A program made the translations under genes and the position numbers. 16,822 bases of DNA from Chloroflexi bacterium UBA4730 (GTDB taxonomy: Bacteria; Chloroflexota; Limnocylindria; P2-11E). Positions 1 to 7,507 of the stretch are shown in pieces. The DNA is taken from the NCBI GenBank assembly GCA_002404155.1, contig DHJC01000049.1, forward strand, positions 476 through 17,297, given 5' to 3'. The notes below the pieces were generated by a model that ran no database searches, was not told the DNA's origin, and saw only the letters and a program-made list of their open reading frames with translations. Each line of letters starts with the position of its first letter. The first letter of the stretch is position 1.

Positions 1-1
1 C

Positions 2-367
2 GACTTCGGCCTGCGCGCCTTCACAGAACGTCAGGGCGAGGATCTGTACGAGCTGGTCAGCGAGCGCGTGCGCAGAGGCTCGACCATCGTCACGAGCAAC
101 CGCCCGCCACAGGAGTGGTACGCGCTCTTCCCCAACCCCGTACTCGCCGAGGGCGCGCTCGACCGCCTGGTCAACGCCGCCCACCACGTCCTCCTCGACG
201 GCAAGAGCTATCGTCCGCGCCAGCGACCCGATGCGAAAGAGCCGCTTCCCGATGACGTCACCGAAAACGAGGCCGTACGAAGCCCCAGGACGCCCGCAAC
301 GGAGCGGGCAACGGTCAGGACACTCGAGGCCACGGAGGTGAGAACGAAGACGACGAAGAAGGACTGA
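2..367 (+). CDS. istB: IS21-family transposition helper ATPase IstB, C-terminal part
   Basis: The open frame runs in from the window edge, so only about the last 121 residues are seen. They include TIVTSNRPPQEW, followed by a PVLAEGALDRLVNAAHHVLL stretch and a GKSYRPR segment. This is the typical C-terminal part of IstB, the AAA+ ATPase that works with the IstA transposase in IS21-family elements. The Walker motifs and the transposase gene would lie upstream, outside the window. After the conserved part there is a charged, low-complexity tail of about 45 residues before TGA, longer than I expect for the family. The gene is followed by short repeats that fit an IS21 end. Nothing visible shows whether the element is intact or active. 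Confidence 0.85.
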   Translation, partial: DFGLRAFTERQGEDLYELVSERVRRGSTIVTSNRPPQEWYALFPNPVLAEGALDRLVNAAHHVLLDGKSYRPRQRPDAKEPLPDDVTENEAVRSPRTPATERATVRTLEATEVRTKTTKKD

Positions 368-391
368 GCGGACCCGACGCGCGCCGGGCCT

Positions 392-464
392 GGGTCATAT
401 CGGTGAACGACGCCCGGGTCATATGCGTGAACGGCGACACGCGAGAGGGGTCACATTTCGAACG
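392..464. repeat. Short repeat array, probable IS21-family terminal repeats
   Basis: Three related copies stand in the same direction: GGGTCATATCGGTGAACG at 392-409, GGGTCATATGCGTGAACG at 416-433, and a more diverged GGGTCACATTTCGAACG at 448-464. The first two differ at only two bases. IS21-family elements are known to carry several short repeats near each end, which bind the transposase, and this array starts just 24 bp after the istB stop. I therefore read it as the inner right end of the element. I could not find the exact tip or a target duplication, because the left end is outside the window. Confidence 0.6.
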
Positions 465-691
465 CTGGCAGAGGGACGCTATTCAAGCGTTGTCGGCACC
501 AACCCAGTGAGCAATGCTGTGTGCGACGACAAACAGGAGTGACCGCTACATGGACGATGGGCCAAGGGACGAGTCGGGCTTGCGCCTCGGATGCATGGTT
601 ACGCGACAAACTGTCGGACTGTGTGGGTAGGGCGGCGATAGCGACGCGCGCGCGGATCGCTCTCTGTGCCGCGGCGCTCAGGCACGACTGG
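465..691. other. Gap between the IS21 end and the sugar operon, no supported gene
   Basis: I see no convincing gene here. It should contain the outer tip of the insertion sequence and the region downstream of the minus-strand sugar operon. A 26-codon frame at 550-630 on the plus strand has an AGGAG 11 bases before its ATG, but it shows no recognisable sequence. A weak 5-bp hairpin (GTGCC at 666-670 with GGCAC at 681-685) lies just past the phosphoglycosyl transferase stop. It has no T-run, so I do not call it a terminator. Confidence 0.4.
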
Positions 692-1282
692 TCATGAGGT
701 TCCCCCGGCGGACGACAACAGGGTCTGAACCAGGATCCTCATATCATCGAGCAGGTTGTGCCTACGTGCGTACTCGAGATCGATCAGGAGTTTCCGCGGC
801 AAGATGTCTCGGATATACGTCGTCTCCGGATCGTCCGTGTCCAGCAGCCGCTCCTCTTCTCTAAAAACGAGCTGCGAAGGGCCCGTGATACCTGGACGAA
901 CTGAGAGCACATCTCGTTGCTCGGGTGTATAGCGGAGTACGAAGCGAGGATCCTCGGGACGAGGCCCGACGAAGCTCATGTCTCCCCTGACAACGTTCCA
1001 GATCTGGGGGAGCTCATCAAGCTTCCATCGACGGAGCACGCGCCCGACACGAGTGATCCTCGGGTCTTTGGCTTGAGTGATCGCCGACCCTGAGGCCGCA
1101 TCGCTCGCCATCGTGCGGAACTTGAACACCGTGAAGAGATGTCCACCCAGGCCGACGCGCCGGGCGTGATGCAGGATAGGACCAGGTGAATCGACGCGCA
1201 CCGCGACGGCAATGGCGCCGTAGAACGGCAGCAGGATCACGAATGAGAGGCCCGCGAGCACCAGGTCGACCAGGCGCTTCAT
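692..1282 (-). CDS. PglC-type polyprenyl-phosphate phosphoglycosyl transferase (bacterial sugar transferase family)
   Basis: This 196-residue protein belongs to the monotopic phosphoglycosyl transferases, which move a sugar-1-phosphate from a UDP-sugar onto undecaprenyl phosphate at the inner face of the membrane. That is the first membrane step of a lipid-linked glycan. It has one hydrophobic N-terminal segment (about residues 4-28), then DSPGP (31-34 region), KFRTM (54-58), the KLDELPQIWNV segment with the catalytic Asp-Glu pair D89/E90, and VGPRPE (105-110). The length matches the small PglC form and not the longer WcaJ/WbaP form with extra membrane helices. The start lies 7 bp after the stop of the aminotransferase gene, and this is the last gene of the operon. 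The sugar donor cannot be read from the sequence. A 6-deoxy N-acetyl sugar made through the 4,6-dehydratase of the same operon is the natural guess. Confidence 0.9.
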   Translation of the reverse strand: MKRLVDLVLAGLSFVILLPFYGAIAVAVRVDSPGPILHHARRVGLGGHLFTVFKFRTMASDAASGSAITQAKDPRITRVGRVLRRWKLDELPQIWNVVRGDMSFVGPRPEDPRFVLRYTPEQRDVLSVRPGITGPSQLVFREEERLLDTDDPETTYIRDILPRKLLIDLEYARRHNLLDDMRILVQTLLSSAGGTS

Positions 1283-1289
1283 CGGTCTT

Positions 1290-2468
1290 TCAGAGCCGAT
1301 TCTGGGCGACGATCCGCGTTATCGCTTCGATGACCCGATCGACGTCCGCATTGGTCATCCGGGAGTAGATCGGCAACGAGACCACTCTCTGGTACTCCCG
1401 ATACGCCACCGGGAAGTCGTCGGGTCCGTAGCCGTATGTCTCCCGGTAATAGGGGTGCAGGTGTAGCGGAATGAAGTGCACGCTTGTGCCGACATGCTCT
1501 CGGCTCAAGGCATCGATGAACTGATTACGGTCACACCGTAGCCGGTCTAACCTCAACCGCACGATGTAGAGGTGCCAGCTCGTAGAACGGTCGGGGTACG
1601 CACTAGGGACCTCGAGCTCCGCGAGGCTTCCCAGCGCGGCGGTGTAGCGGTCCGCGATCGACGCGCGGCGTGCGGTCATCTCAGAGAGCCGTCTCAGTTG
1701 GACGAGGCCGAGCGCCGCGGCGATGTCGGTCATGTTGTATTTGAAGCCTGGCGCCGTGATCTCGTAGTACCAGCTGCCCTCGGCGCTGTAGCGCTTCCAT
1801 GCGTCGTGGCTAACCCCGTGCAACGACATGCTCTGAGCTCGTCTTGCCCACGACTCGTTATCTGTCACGAGCATGCCGCCTTCGCCCGTGGTCAGCGGTT
1901 TGGTGGCGTAGAAGCTGAATGCTGTCAGATCCGCCCAGCGACCGATCGCGCGTCCCTGGAGGCTGCTGGGAAGGGCGTGCGCGGCATCGTCCACGAGCGC
2001 GAAGCCATATCGATCGGCCAGAGGACGCAAGAGATGCCAATCACACGGCTGGCCGGCGAGGTCCACTCCCATAACCGCCCGGGTCCTCGGGCCGACCGCG
2101 CGCTCAACTGCCCCGACATCCAGGTTGAGATCCTCCGCACGGATATCGACGAGCACTGGGCGCGCACCGAAGTACCGGATCACTTCGGCGGACGCGGCGA
2201 ACGTGTACGTCGGCACTATGACCTCGTCGGCCGGGCCCAGGCCGATCGCGTCAAGCGCAAGATGCAGAGCCGCCGTGGCCGAGTTGAGGGCGACGGCATG
2301 CGAGGCACCGACATACTCGGCGAATGCGCGTTGAAATTCCTGCACCTTGGGACCGGTCGTTAGCCAGCCCGACCGGAGGACCTCGACGACTGCCTCGATC
2401 TCCGCTTCGGTTATGTCCGGTAGACTGAAGGGCAAGGCTCTGATAGCCCGCTCCACGTTGGCGGTCAT
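1290..2468 (-). CDS. DegT/DnrJ/EryC1-family sugar aminotransferase, WbpE-like
   Basis: This is a PLP-dependent aminotransferase acting on a keto-sugar nucleotide. From the ATG at 2468 it has 392 residues, usual for the family. Visible features are the N-terminal LPDITEAEIEAVVEVLRSGW segment with TTGP, the LVDDAAHA motif (D161 expected to hold the PLP ring nitrogen), and the PLP-binding lysine K190 in FSFYATKPLTTGEGG. The frame is open for 51 codons upstream, but that part lies inside the preceding dehydrogenase gene. The ATG at 2468 gives a 4-base ATGA overlap with the dehydrogenase stop, so I chose it. Beside WbpA-, WbpB- and WbpD-type genes the likely substrate is UDP-3-keto-GlcNAc-uronate, giving the 3-amino sugar. 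A 4-keto-6-deoxy substrate from the dehydratase, as in PglE, remains possible. Confidence 0.9.
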   Translation of the reverse strand: MTANVERAIRALPFSLPDITEAEIEAVVEVLRSGWLTTGPKVQEFQRAFAEYVGASHAVALNSATAALHLALDAIGLGPADEVIVPTYTFAASAEVIRYFGARPVLVDIRAEDLNLDVGAVERAVGPRTRAVMGVDLAGQPCDWHLLRPLADRYGFALVDDAAHALPSSLQGRAIGRWADLTAFSFYATKPLTTGEGGMLVTDNESWARRAQSMSLHGVSHDAWKRYSAEGSWYYEITAPGFKYNMTDIAAALGLVQLRRLSEMTARRASIADRYTAALGSLAELEVPSAYPDRSTSWHLYIVRLRLDRLRCDRNQFIDALSREHVGTSVHFIPLHLHPYYRETYGYGPDDFPVAYREYQRVVSLPIYSRMTNADVDRVIEAITRIVAQNRL

Positions 2469-3820
2469 CGCCGGTGAAGAGCCGCGGGCGTCAGGCCGCG
2501 TGAGGCCATTTTGCCGAGGCCGCCGTACGTGAATCCCGCCGCCGAGGCCGCGGCCTCGTCGACGATGTTGCGCGCGTCCACCATCGTCGCCGTCCGAACG
2601 AGTCCGCGAAGCGTCACCCAATCGAGTTCGCGGTACTGCGCATGGGCGACCATGAGCACGACGCAGTCGACACCCTGGGCGGCGTCCTGCACGCTCCGAG
2701 CGTGTTCCGGAACGTGAGGATCCTGGATGACCACGTGGGCGCCCAACTCGCGAAGACGCTCCGCGACGATGATGCTGGGGCTGTTCAGCGGAAGCCCCGA
2801 ATTCTCGAGGTACGAGTACCCGAGCAGAGCGATCCTTGACTCGCCGATGCGACGGTCGGCTCCTTCAAGGATCCGGCAGACGAGATCCACGACGTGCACC
2901 GGCATCGAATCATTCACCTGACGAGCCGCGACGATCAGACGCGCGACGGAATCGCGGGCGTTGGCGATCAGGAGCCACGGATCTTTAGGGATGCAATGAC
3001 CGCCCACGCCTGCGCCCGGCAGCAGCACGTGTCTTCCCGGAGACTTGTTCACGAGCTCGCGGACCTGCCACACGTTTCCACCGACGGCCTCGCAGATGAG
3101 CGCGAGCTCGTTCGCAAAGGCGATGTTCACGTCTCGATATGCGTTCTCGGCCGTCTTGACCAGTTCGGCCGTCAGACAGTCGGTCGCGTCCAAATCCGCA
3201 TTCACGATCGTGCGGTAGAGCGCGACGATGGTCTCGGCCGTCTCGCGAGAGGCGCCTCCGCAGACTCTGCTCATTCCACGCAAGTTGGCTAGGAGCTTGC
3301 CCGGCATGACCCGCTCCGGGCAGTGACCGAGATGGAGATCCTCGCTCAGCCGTCGGCCCGTGGCTCTTTCAAGGAGCGGTGCGATCAGCGAATCGGTCGT
3401 TCCGGGGGGAACCGTCGACTCGATGATCACCAACGCGCCTCTCTTGAGGGTCGTCGCGACGGACGAACAGGCGGCGACGAGTGCTTCGAGCCTCGGCCGG
3501 TGGTCCGCATCGATCGGCGTTTCGACGGCGATGACGACGACGTCCGCGTCCGCCAATTCGTTGACATCGGTCGTCGCGCGGAAACGCTGAGTGCGTCGGA
3601 CCTCCGCCAAGACCGCGGGCAGTCCGGGCTCATCACCCTCCAAGGGACTGACACCGTCGTTTATCGCGGCCACGCGCGCCGCTTTCAGATCGACGCCGAT
3701 GGTGGAAAACCCGGATTCAGCGAAGGCGCAGGAGACCGGCAGCCCGACATAGCCGAGCCCGATCACACCGACGATCGCTTCGCGTGTGTCGATTTTCCGC
3801 CGTAGCTCGACGAGCGTCAC
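2465..3820 (-). CDS. UDP-N-acetyl-hexosamine 6-dehydrogenase, WbpA/WecC type
   Basis: This 451-residue NAD-dependent enzyme belongs to the UDP-glucose/GDP-mannose dehydrogenase family. It should oxidise C6 of a UDP-N-acetylhexosamine, probably UDP-GlcNAc, to the uronic acid in the cytoplasm. The N-terminal Rossmann motif is VIGLGYVGLP (GLGYVG at residues 21-26). The middle has ESTVPPGTT, HCPERVMPG (about 166-174) and LVKTAENAYRDVNIAFANE. The catalytic cysteine is C276 in GVGGHCIPKDPWLL. The PERVMPG form is typical of N-acetylhexosamine dehydrogenases rather than UDP-glucose dehydrogenase. I chose the GTG at 3820 because the conserved domain starts soon after it and it forms a GTGA overlap with the stop of the oxidoreductase gene upstream. 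The open frame extends 75 codons further, but inside that gene. Confidence 0.9.
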   Translation of the reverse strand: MTLVELRRKIDTREAIVGVIGLGYVGLPVSCAFAESGFSTIGVDLKAARVAAINDGVSPLEGDEPGLPAVLAEVRRTQRFRATTDVNELADADVVVIAVETPIDADHRPRLEALVAACSSVATTLKRGALVIIESTVPPGTTDSLIAPLLERATGRRLSEDLHLGHCPERVMPGKLLANLRGMSRVCGGASRETAETIVALYRTIVNADLDATDCLTAELVKTAENAYRDVNIAFANELALICEAVGGNVWQVRELVNKSPGRHVLLPGAGVGGHCIPKDPWLLIANARDSVARLIVAARQVNDSMPVHVVDLVCRILEGADRRIGESRIALLGYSYLENSGLPLNSPSIIVAERLRELGAHVVIQDPHVPEHARSVQDAAQGVDCVVLMVAHAQYRELDWVTLRGLVRTATMVDARNIVDEAAASAAGFTYGGLGKMASRGLTPAALHRR

Positions 3821-4821
3821 TCTTTCCGCAGCTCCATGACTTGCTTCGCTTGAGCGGAGTCGACGAGAGCTAGCGCGAGCTGAAGCGCTGCTAGCCCCTC
3901 TCTCGCGTCGACGAGCGTTCTGCAGTCGCCTTGCACTGAGGAAATGAACGCCTCGAGCTCGGCGCGTAACGGTTCCCTCTTGAGGATCGCGAATCGCGTC
4001 ATCGCTCCTTCGCTCACGCCGCGAACCACGCTCATGGGCGTCCACTGACTTCCGTCGAGCTCGGCGTTTTGGAAGAAGTAGAGGTCCTGGGTGAGGTAGT
4101 CGGCGTGGAACATCCCTCGCTCTCCCGTTACCGAAAGCTCTCGTACCTTCGTCGGGGTAAGCCAGTTGATCTCCATGACACCCAGCGTGTCATCCGCGAA
4201 GCGCACCAAACCGGAGAACAGGTCCTCCTGCGATGTGTGGATCTCGCGCTTGGTCTCCGCGTAGACGCGCACCGCCTCGCTCCCCGTCAGGTAACGCATG
4301 ACGTCGAGATCATGCGTCGCGAGATCTAGTATAACGCCGACATCCCGGATCCGTTTGGGGAACGGTCCGAGACGGCGCGCGCGGATCTCGAATATTCGAC
4401 CCAGGTCGCCGGCGGTTAGCCGTCTCTTCAGTTCGATGACCGCGGGATTGAAGCGCTCGATGTGCCCGACCATCAACACTCGACGCATCGCCTTTGCCAT
4501 GGCGATGAGCTTCAGCGACTCGTCCACGGTCGCGGCGATCGGCTTTTCCACGAGGACGTGACATCCGGCTTGAAGCAGAGCGTTGGCGACCGCGAAGTGG
4601 GACTGCGTGGGCACCGCGACACTCACCGCGTCGGGACGTTCGCGAGCAAGCATCTCCTCGAGCCCGCCGTACGGCGTTGCCCGATGAAGTCTCGCGACCT
4701 CTGCAGCCAGGGTCTGGTCAGCATCCACCACAGCCACGAGCTGGACTTCGGGCATCGTCTGATACACCCGTGCGTGATTCGCTCCCATCGCGCCGGTGCC
4801 GACGACCGCGACTCTGGTCAT
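3817..4821 (-). CDS. Gfo/Idh/MocA-family sugar-nucleotide oxidoreductase, WbpB-like
   Basis: This 334-residue NAD(P)-dependent oxidoreductase has an N-terminal Rossmann motif VAVVGTGAMGANHARVY (GTGAMG 9-14), the family's EKP motif (92-94, K93), and GHIERFNPA (119-127). It also has a LDLATHDLD segment (165-173), which supplies the histidine and aspartate region used in catalysis. In the pathway to 2,3-diamino uronic acids, WbpB oxidises C3 of UDP-GlcNAc-uronate. Its place between the acetyltransferase and the 6-dehydrogenase, with 4-base overlaps on both sides, supports that role. The ATG at 4821 overlaps the acetyltransferase stop as ATGA and has GGAAGG 9 bases upstream. The family is broad, so the substrate comes from context, not from sequence alone. 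Confidence 0.88.
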   Translation of the reverse strand: MTRVAVVGTGAMGANHARVYQTMPEVQLVAVVDADQTLAAEVARLHRATPYGGLEEMLARERPDAVSVAVPTQSHFAVANALLQAGCHVLVEKPIAATVDESLKLIAMAKAMRRVLMVGHIERFNPAVIELKRRLTAGDLGRIFEIRARRLGPFPKRIRDVGVILDLATHDLDVMRYLTGSEAVRVYAETKREIHTSQEDLFSGLVRFADDTLGVMEINWLTPTKVRELSVTGERGMFHADYLTQDLYFFQNAELDGSQWTPMSVVRGVSEGAMTRFAILKREPLRAELEAFISSVQGDCRTLVDAREGLAALQLALALVDSAQAKQVMELRKE

Positions 4822-5426
4822 TCGAATCGGCCTTCCAGTGCCTCGAGCTCGTACCGATCCCCACAGGTGTGGCAACGGAACAGGGTGGGAGTCTCCGCCG
4901 TCAGCTTCCTGCCGCACTTGCAGACGTAGCCGATCTGCCGAGCCGGGCTGCCCATGACGAGCGCATGTTCGTGTACGTCACGAGTCACGACCGCTCCCGC
5001 CGCGACAAGCGCGTACGCGCCAACGGTCACATTCGGAAGCACGATCGCGCCCGCGCCGATCGACGAGCCGCCACGCAGCCGGATCGGACCCACCTCCCAA
5101 TCGGTCTCGCCCTTCAAGCTGCCGTTGGGATTGATCGAACGTGGCAGCTTGTCATTGGCGAAGATCGCGGCTGGGCCGATGAATACGCCTGACTCGACGG
5201 TCACGCCGTGATAGAGAAGCGCGGCGTTCTGAATTTTCACGCGGTCGCCGATCTGAACGCCGACGTCGACGTAGACGTCCTTGCCGAGCACGCAGTTGGC
5301 GCCGATCCGGGCGTTCTCGCGGATCTGACACTGGTTCCAGATCGTGGTATCCGGGCCGATCTCCGCCGAGTCGGAGACGTCAGCGGTCGCGTGGATCCGA
5401 ACGCGGACTCGTTCTCGCACGCTCAT
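4818..5426 (-). CDS. Hexapeptide-repeat N-acetyltransferase, WbpD-like, with C-terminal cysteine pairs
   Basis: This 202-residue protein is mostly left-handed beta-helix. The hexapeptide pattern runs from HATADVSDSAEIGPDTTIW near the N-terminus to GAVVTRDV and GSPARQIGYV near residue 165. This matches WbpD-type enzymes, which use acetyl-CoA to acetylate the 3-amino group of UDP-GlcNAc3N-uronate. PglD-type enzymes instead carry an extra N-terminal sugar-binding domain, which is absent here. After the helix there is a tail with CKC and, about 20 residues later, CHTC, which looks like a small zinc-ribbon finger. The ATG at 5426 has GAGG seven bases upstream and lies 9 bp after the dehydratase stop. 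The 3' end overlaps the oxidoreductase start by 4 bases. Confidence 0.88.
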   Translation of the reverse strand: MSVRERVRVRIHATADVSDSAEIGPDTTIWNQCQIRENARIGANCVLGKDVYVDVGVQIGDRVKIQNAALLYHGVTVESGVFIGPAAIFANDKLPRSINPNGSLKGETDWEVGPIRLRGGSSIGAGAIVLPNVTVGAYALVAAGAVVTRDVHEHALVMGSPARQIGYVCKCGRKLTAETPTLFRCHTCGDRYELEALEGRFE

Positions 5427-5435
5427 TCTCGGTCC

Positions 5436-7379
5436 TCATTGAACCGTTGCGGGCTCGAAGATGACAGTCGACTCCGCAGAGTCCGATGGCTTCGTGGAGG
5501 CGTCGTGCGGACCGGCGACGACTTGGCGGAGCAGCGAGATCAGCAAGTTCACGTTCTGCGGAGTCATCCGCTCCCGCAGCTGCTGGACGACCGTCCGCAG
5601 GCTCGCGAGGGCCGGCGTCTCCACACCCGCCGCGACGCGAAGGACACGCGGATGGTCGGTGGGGGCCGCCCGCTCCTGCGGGAAGAACAGCCGCTCATGG
5701 AGCCTCTCGCCCGGACGGAGACGGGTGAACACGATGGGGATGTCCGCCGGCGTGCGCAACCCGCGCAGCCGGATCATCTTCTCCGCGAGGTCCACGAGGG
5801 ACACAGGAGATCCCATGTCCAGAACAAGGAGGTCTCCGGGGTTCGCGATCGCGCCCGCCTCGAGGACCAACCCAGCCGCCTCAGGGATCGTCATGAAGTA
5901 ACGGGTCACTTCCGGATGGGTGATCGTGACGGGGCCGCCGGCATCGATCTGTCGACTGAAGATGGGCACAACGCTTCCCGCTGAGCCCAGCACGTTGCCG
6001 AAACGCACGACGCAATAGTTCTGCCGGAGCGCCCTCGCGTAGGCGATCGTCAGGAGCTCGCCGAACCGCTTGGTCAGTCCCATGACGCTGACCGGCTCCA
6101 CCGCCTTGTCCGTAGAGATGAACACGAACCGCTCGACTCCGATCGCCGCCGCGGCAGCGAGAACGTTCGCGGTGCCCACGACGTTCGTGGCGATGCCAGG
6201 CAGAGGTGTGCGCTCGATGATCGGGACGTGTTTGTACGCGGCCGAATGGAAGATCACCTCTGGCCGCAGCTCGGCCAAGACGTAGTCGAGCCACGGCTCG
6301 TCCCGCACATCGCCCAGCAGCATCTCGGTCGCCGTACCGTTCGGAAGCGTCGCGACCGTGTCGTGAAGCCCACTCTCGTTGGTGTCCAGCAACACGAGTC
6401 GCTTCGGTTCGAGCTGCGCGATCAGACGGCAGATCTCGCTTCCGATGGAACCGGCCGCTCCGGTGACGAGCACCGTCCTGCCCGCGAGGTAGCCCCGCGC
6501 CAGCGACGCCTCGAGCTTGACCGGCTCGCGCTCGAGAAGCTCCTCTACCCCGATGGTGCGGAGTGGTGCCGTGTCTCCATCGCGGATGGTGAATCCGCTC
6601 ACGGCACGGACGCGCACATCGCTACCGTTGCAGCGCTCGAGGACTCGCCTGACGAGAGCTCCGGCTGGTGAGGGGTGCGCGATGACGACGGCCTGCGGTT
6701 TGTACGCCGCGATCAATTGCGGAAGATCGTCGACCGGGCCGGCTACGACCTTGCCTCTCACGTACGTTCCCCACTTGCGCGCGTCGTCGTCTACGAAGCA
6801 AGCGATCCGGTAACCGCGGCTGCCATCGGACAGATCCTGCGCCAGCAGCTGGCCAACCCGACCGGCACCGACCACGATCGCCGTCTGGGCGGTGGTCGCG
6901 CCCCCGACCGCGGCTCGCAGGATGTGTCGCCACCGGGGCCGCAGCCGCATCGCCAGCTGGGCGACGATCACGAGCCCCCCGCCTGTCAGGATCGCGCCGT
7001 TCGGGATGTAGTGCGTTTGCGACACGAGGTTGAAGAGGAGAAGCGAGGCAGCGCCGGCTATCGAGGCCTTGGCGACGGCGAGCACGTCTTCGAGCGCGGC
7101 GGCTGTCCAGTCGCGCCAATAGACGTCGAAGACGACGTTCACCACGACTTGGAGGACGCCCGCGGCCGATGCCAAAAGAAGGCTGCCCAGGCCTTCGGCT
7201 CCGAAGGGCAGCCCGCCGATCCGGGCGCCGACCGCGATCAGATAGATCACGGTCACCGCCAGACAATCGGCGATCGCCGTCGGGCCATGATTCAGGATCC
7301 CGCGTGCGATCCGGTCCGGAGTCCACGGGCGGCGACGCACATAGAAGCTCTGAGCGGCGGTGCTCCCCAAAGCGGACAT
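5436..7379 (-). CDS. Membrane nucleotide-sugar 4,6-dehydratase, PglF/WbpM/CapD type
   Basis: This 647-residue protein has the full length of the large membrane form. The N-terminal part has about four hydrophobic segments (roughly residues 34-52, 63-86, 105-120 and 126-145). Next come a first nucleotide-binding fold with GAGRVGQ (171-177) and the catalytic SDR domain with TGAAGSIGSE (306-315), HSAAYKHVP and STDKAVEPVSVMGLTKR. The usual SDR tyrosine is methionine here (M433, followed by K437), the known variant in WbpM/PglF enzymes, which make UDP-4-keto-6-deoxy sugars from UDP-GlcNAc. It leads the tightly packed part of the operon. The start is not certain: GGGGAGG ends only one base before the ATG at 7379, which is too close for normal use, while a TTG three codons later would sit 10 bases from it. 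Confidence 0.92.
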   Translation of the reverse strand: MSALGSTAAQSFYVRRRPWTPDRIARGILNHGPTAIADCLAVTVIYLIAVGARIGGLPFGAEGLGSLLLASAAGVLQVVVNVVFDVYWRDWTAAALEDVLAVAKASIAGAASLLLFNLVSQTHYIPNGAILTGGGLVIVAQLAMRLRPRWRHILRAAVGGATTAQTAIVVGAGRVGQLLAQDLSDGSRGYRIACFVDDDARKWGTYVRGKVVAGPVDDLPQLIAAYKPQAVVIAHPSPAGALVRRVLERCNGSDVRVRAVSGFTIRDGDTAPLRTIGVEELLEREPVKLEASLARGYLAGRTVLVTGAAGSIGSEICRLIAQLEPKRLVLLDTNESGLHDTVATLPNGTATEMLLGDVRDEPWLDYVLAELRPEVIFHSAAYKHVPIIERTPLPGIATNVVGTANVLAAAAAIGVERFVFISTDKAVEPVSVMGLTKRFGELLTIAYARALRQNYCVVRFGNVLGSAGSVVPIFSRQIDAGGPVTITHPEVTRYFMTIPEAAGLVLEAGAIANPGDLLVLDMGSPVSLVDLAEKMIRLRGLRTPADIPIVFTRLRPGERLHERLFFPQERAAPTDHPRVLRVAAGVETPALASLRTVVQQLRERMTPQNVNLLISLLRQVVAGPHDASTKPSDSAESTVIFEPATVQ

Positions 7380-7507
7380 TCCTCCCCACGCACAGCAGGC
7401 AATGGAAGCGGTGCGGATGGCGAACTTAGTGTGTCTGGACGTCGGCGGACAGTCATTGAAACTGATTACGGCGAACGTGCCGGAGGCGTTACGCGCCGGA
7501 TGCGGGA
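7380..7507. other. Intergenic region upstream of the 4,6-dehydratase gene
   Basis: This is the only sizeable gap among the minus-strand genes (128 bp, between the bicupin stop and the dehydratase start), so a promoter for the sugar operon may lie here. I see no convincing -35/-10 pair on the minus strand, and only a 4-bp GGCG/CGCC stem near 7480. Apart from the GGGGAGG at 7381-7387, nothing in it can be called. A plus-strand open frame crosses it but has no family resemblance. Confidence 0.3.

Noticed and set aside
550..630. 26-codon frame with AGGAG upstream in the gap after the IS21 end
   Set aside because: The ribosome site is 11 bases away and there is no other support; a frame this short arises easily by chance.
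666..685. Hairpin GTGCC/GGCAC after the last gene of the sugar operon
   Set aside because: Only 5 bp of stem, a 10-base loop and no T-run, so it is too weak to call a terminator.
6622..7389. Open frame of 255 codons overlapping the dehydratase gene in another frame
   Set aside because: It is an arginine-rich shadow of the dehydratase coding sequence, with no motif.
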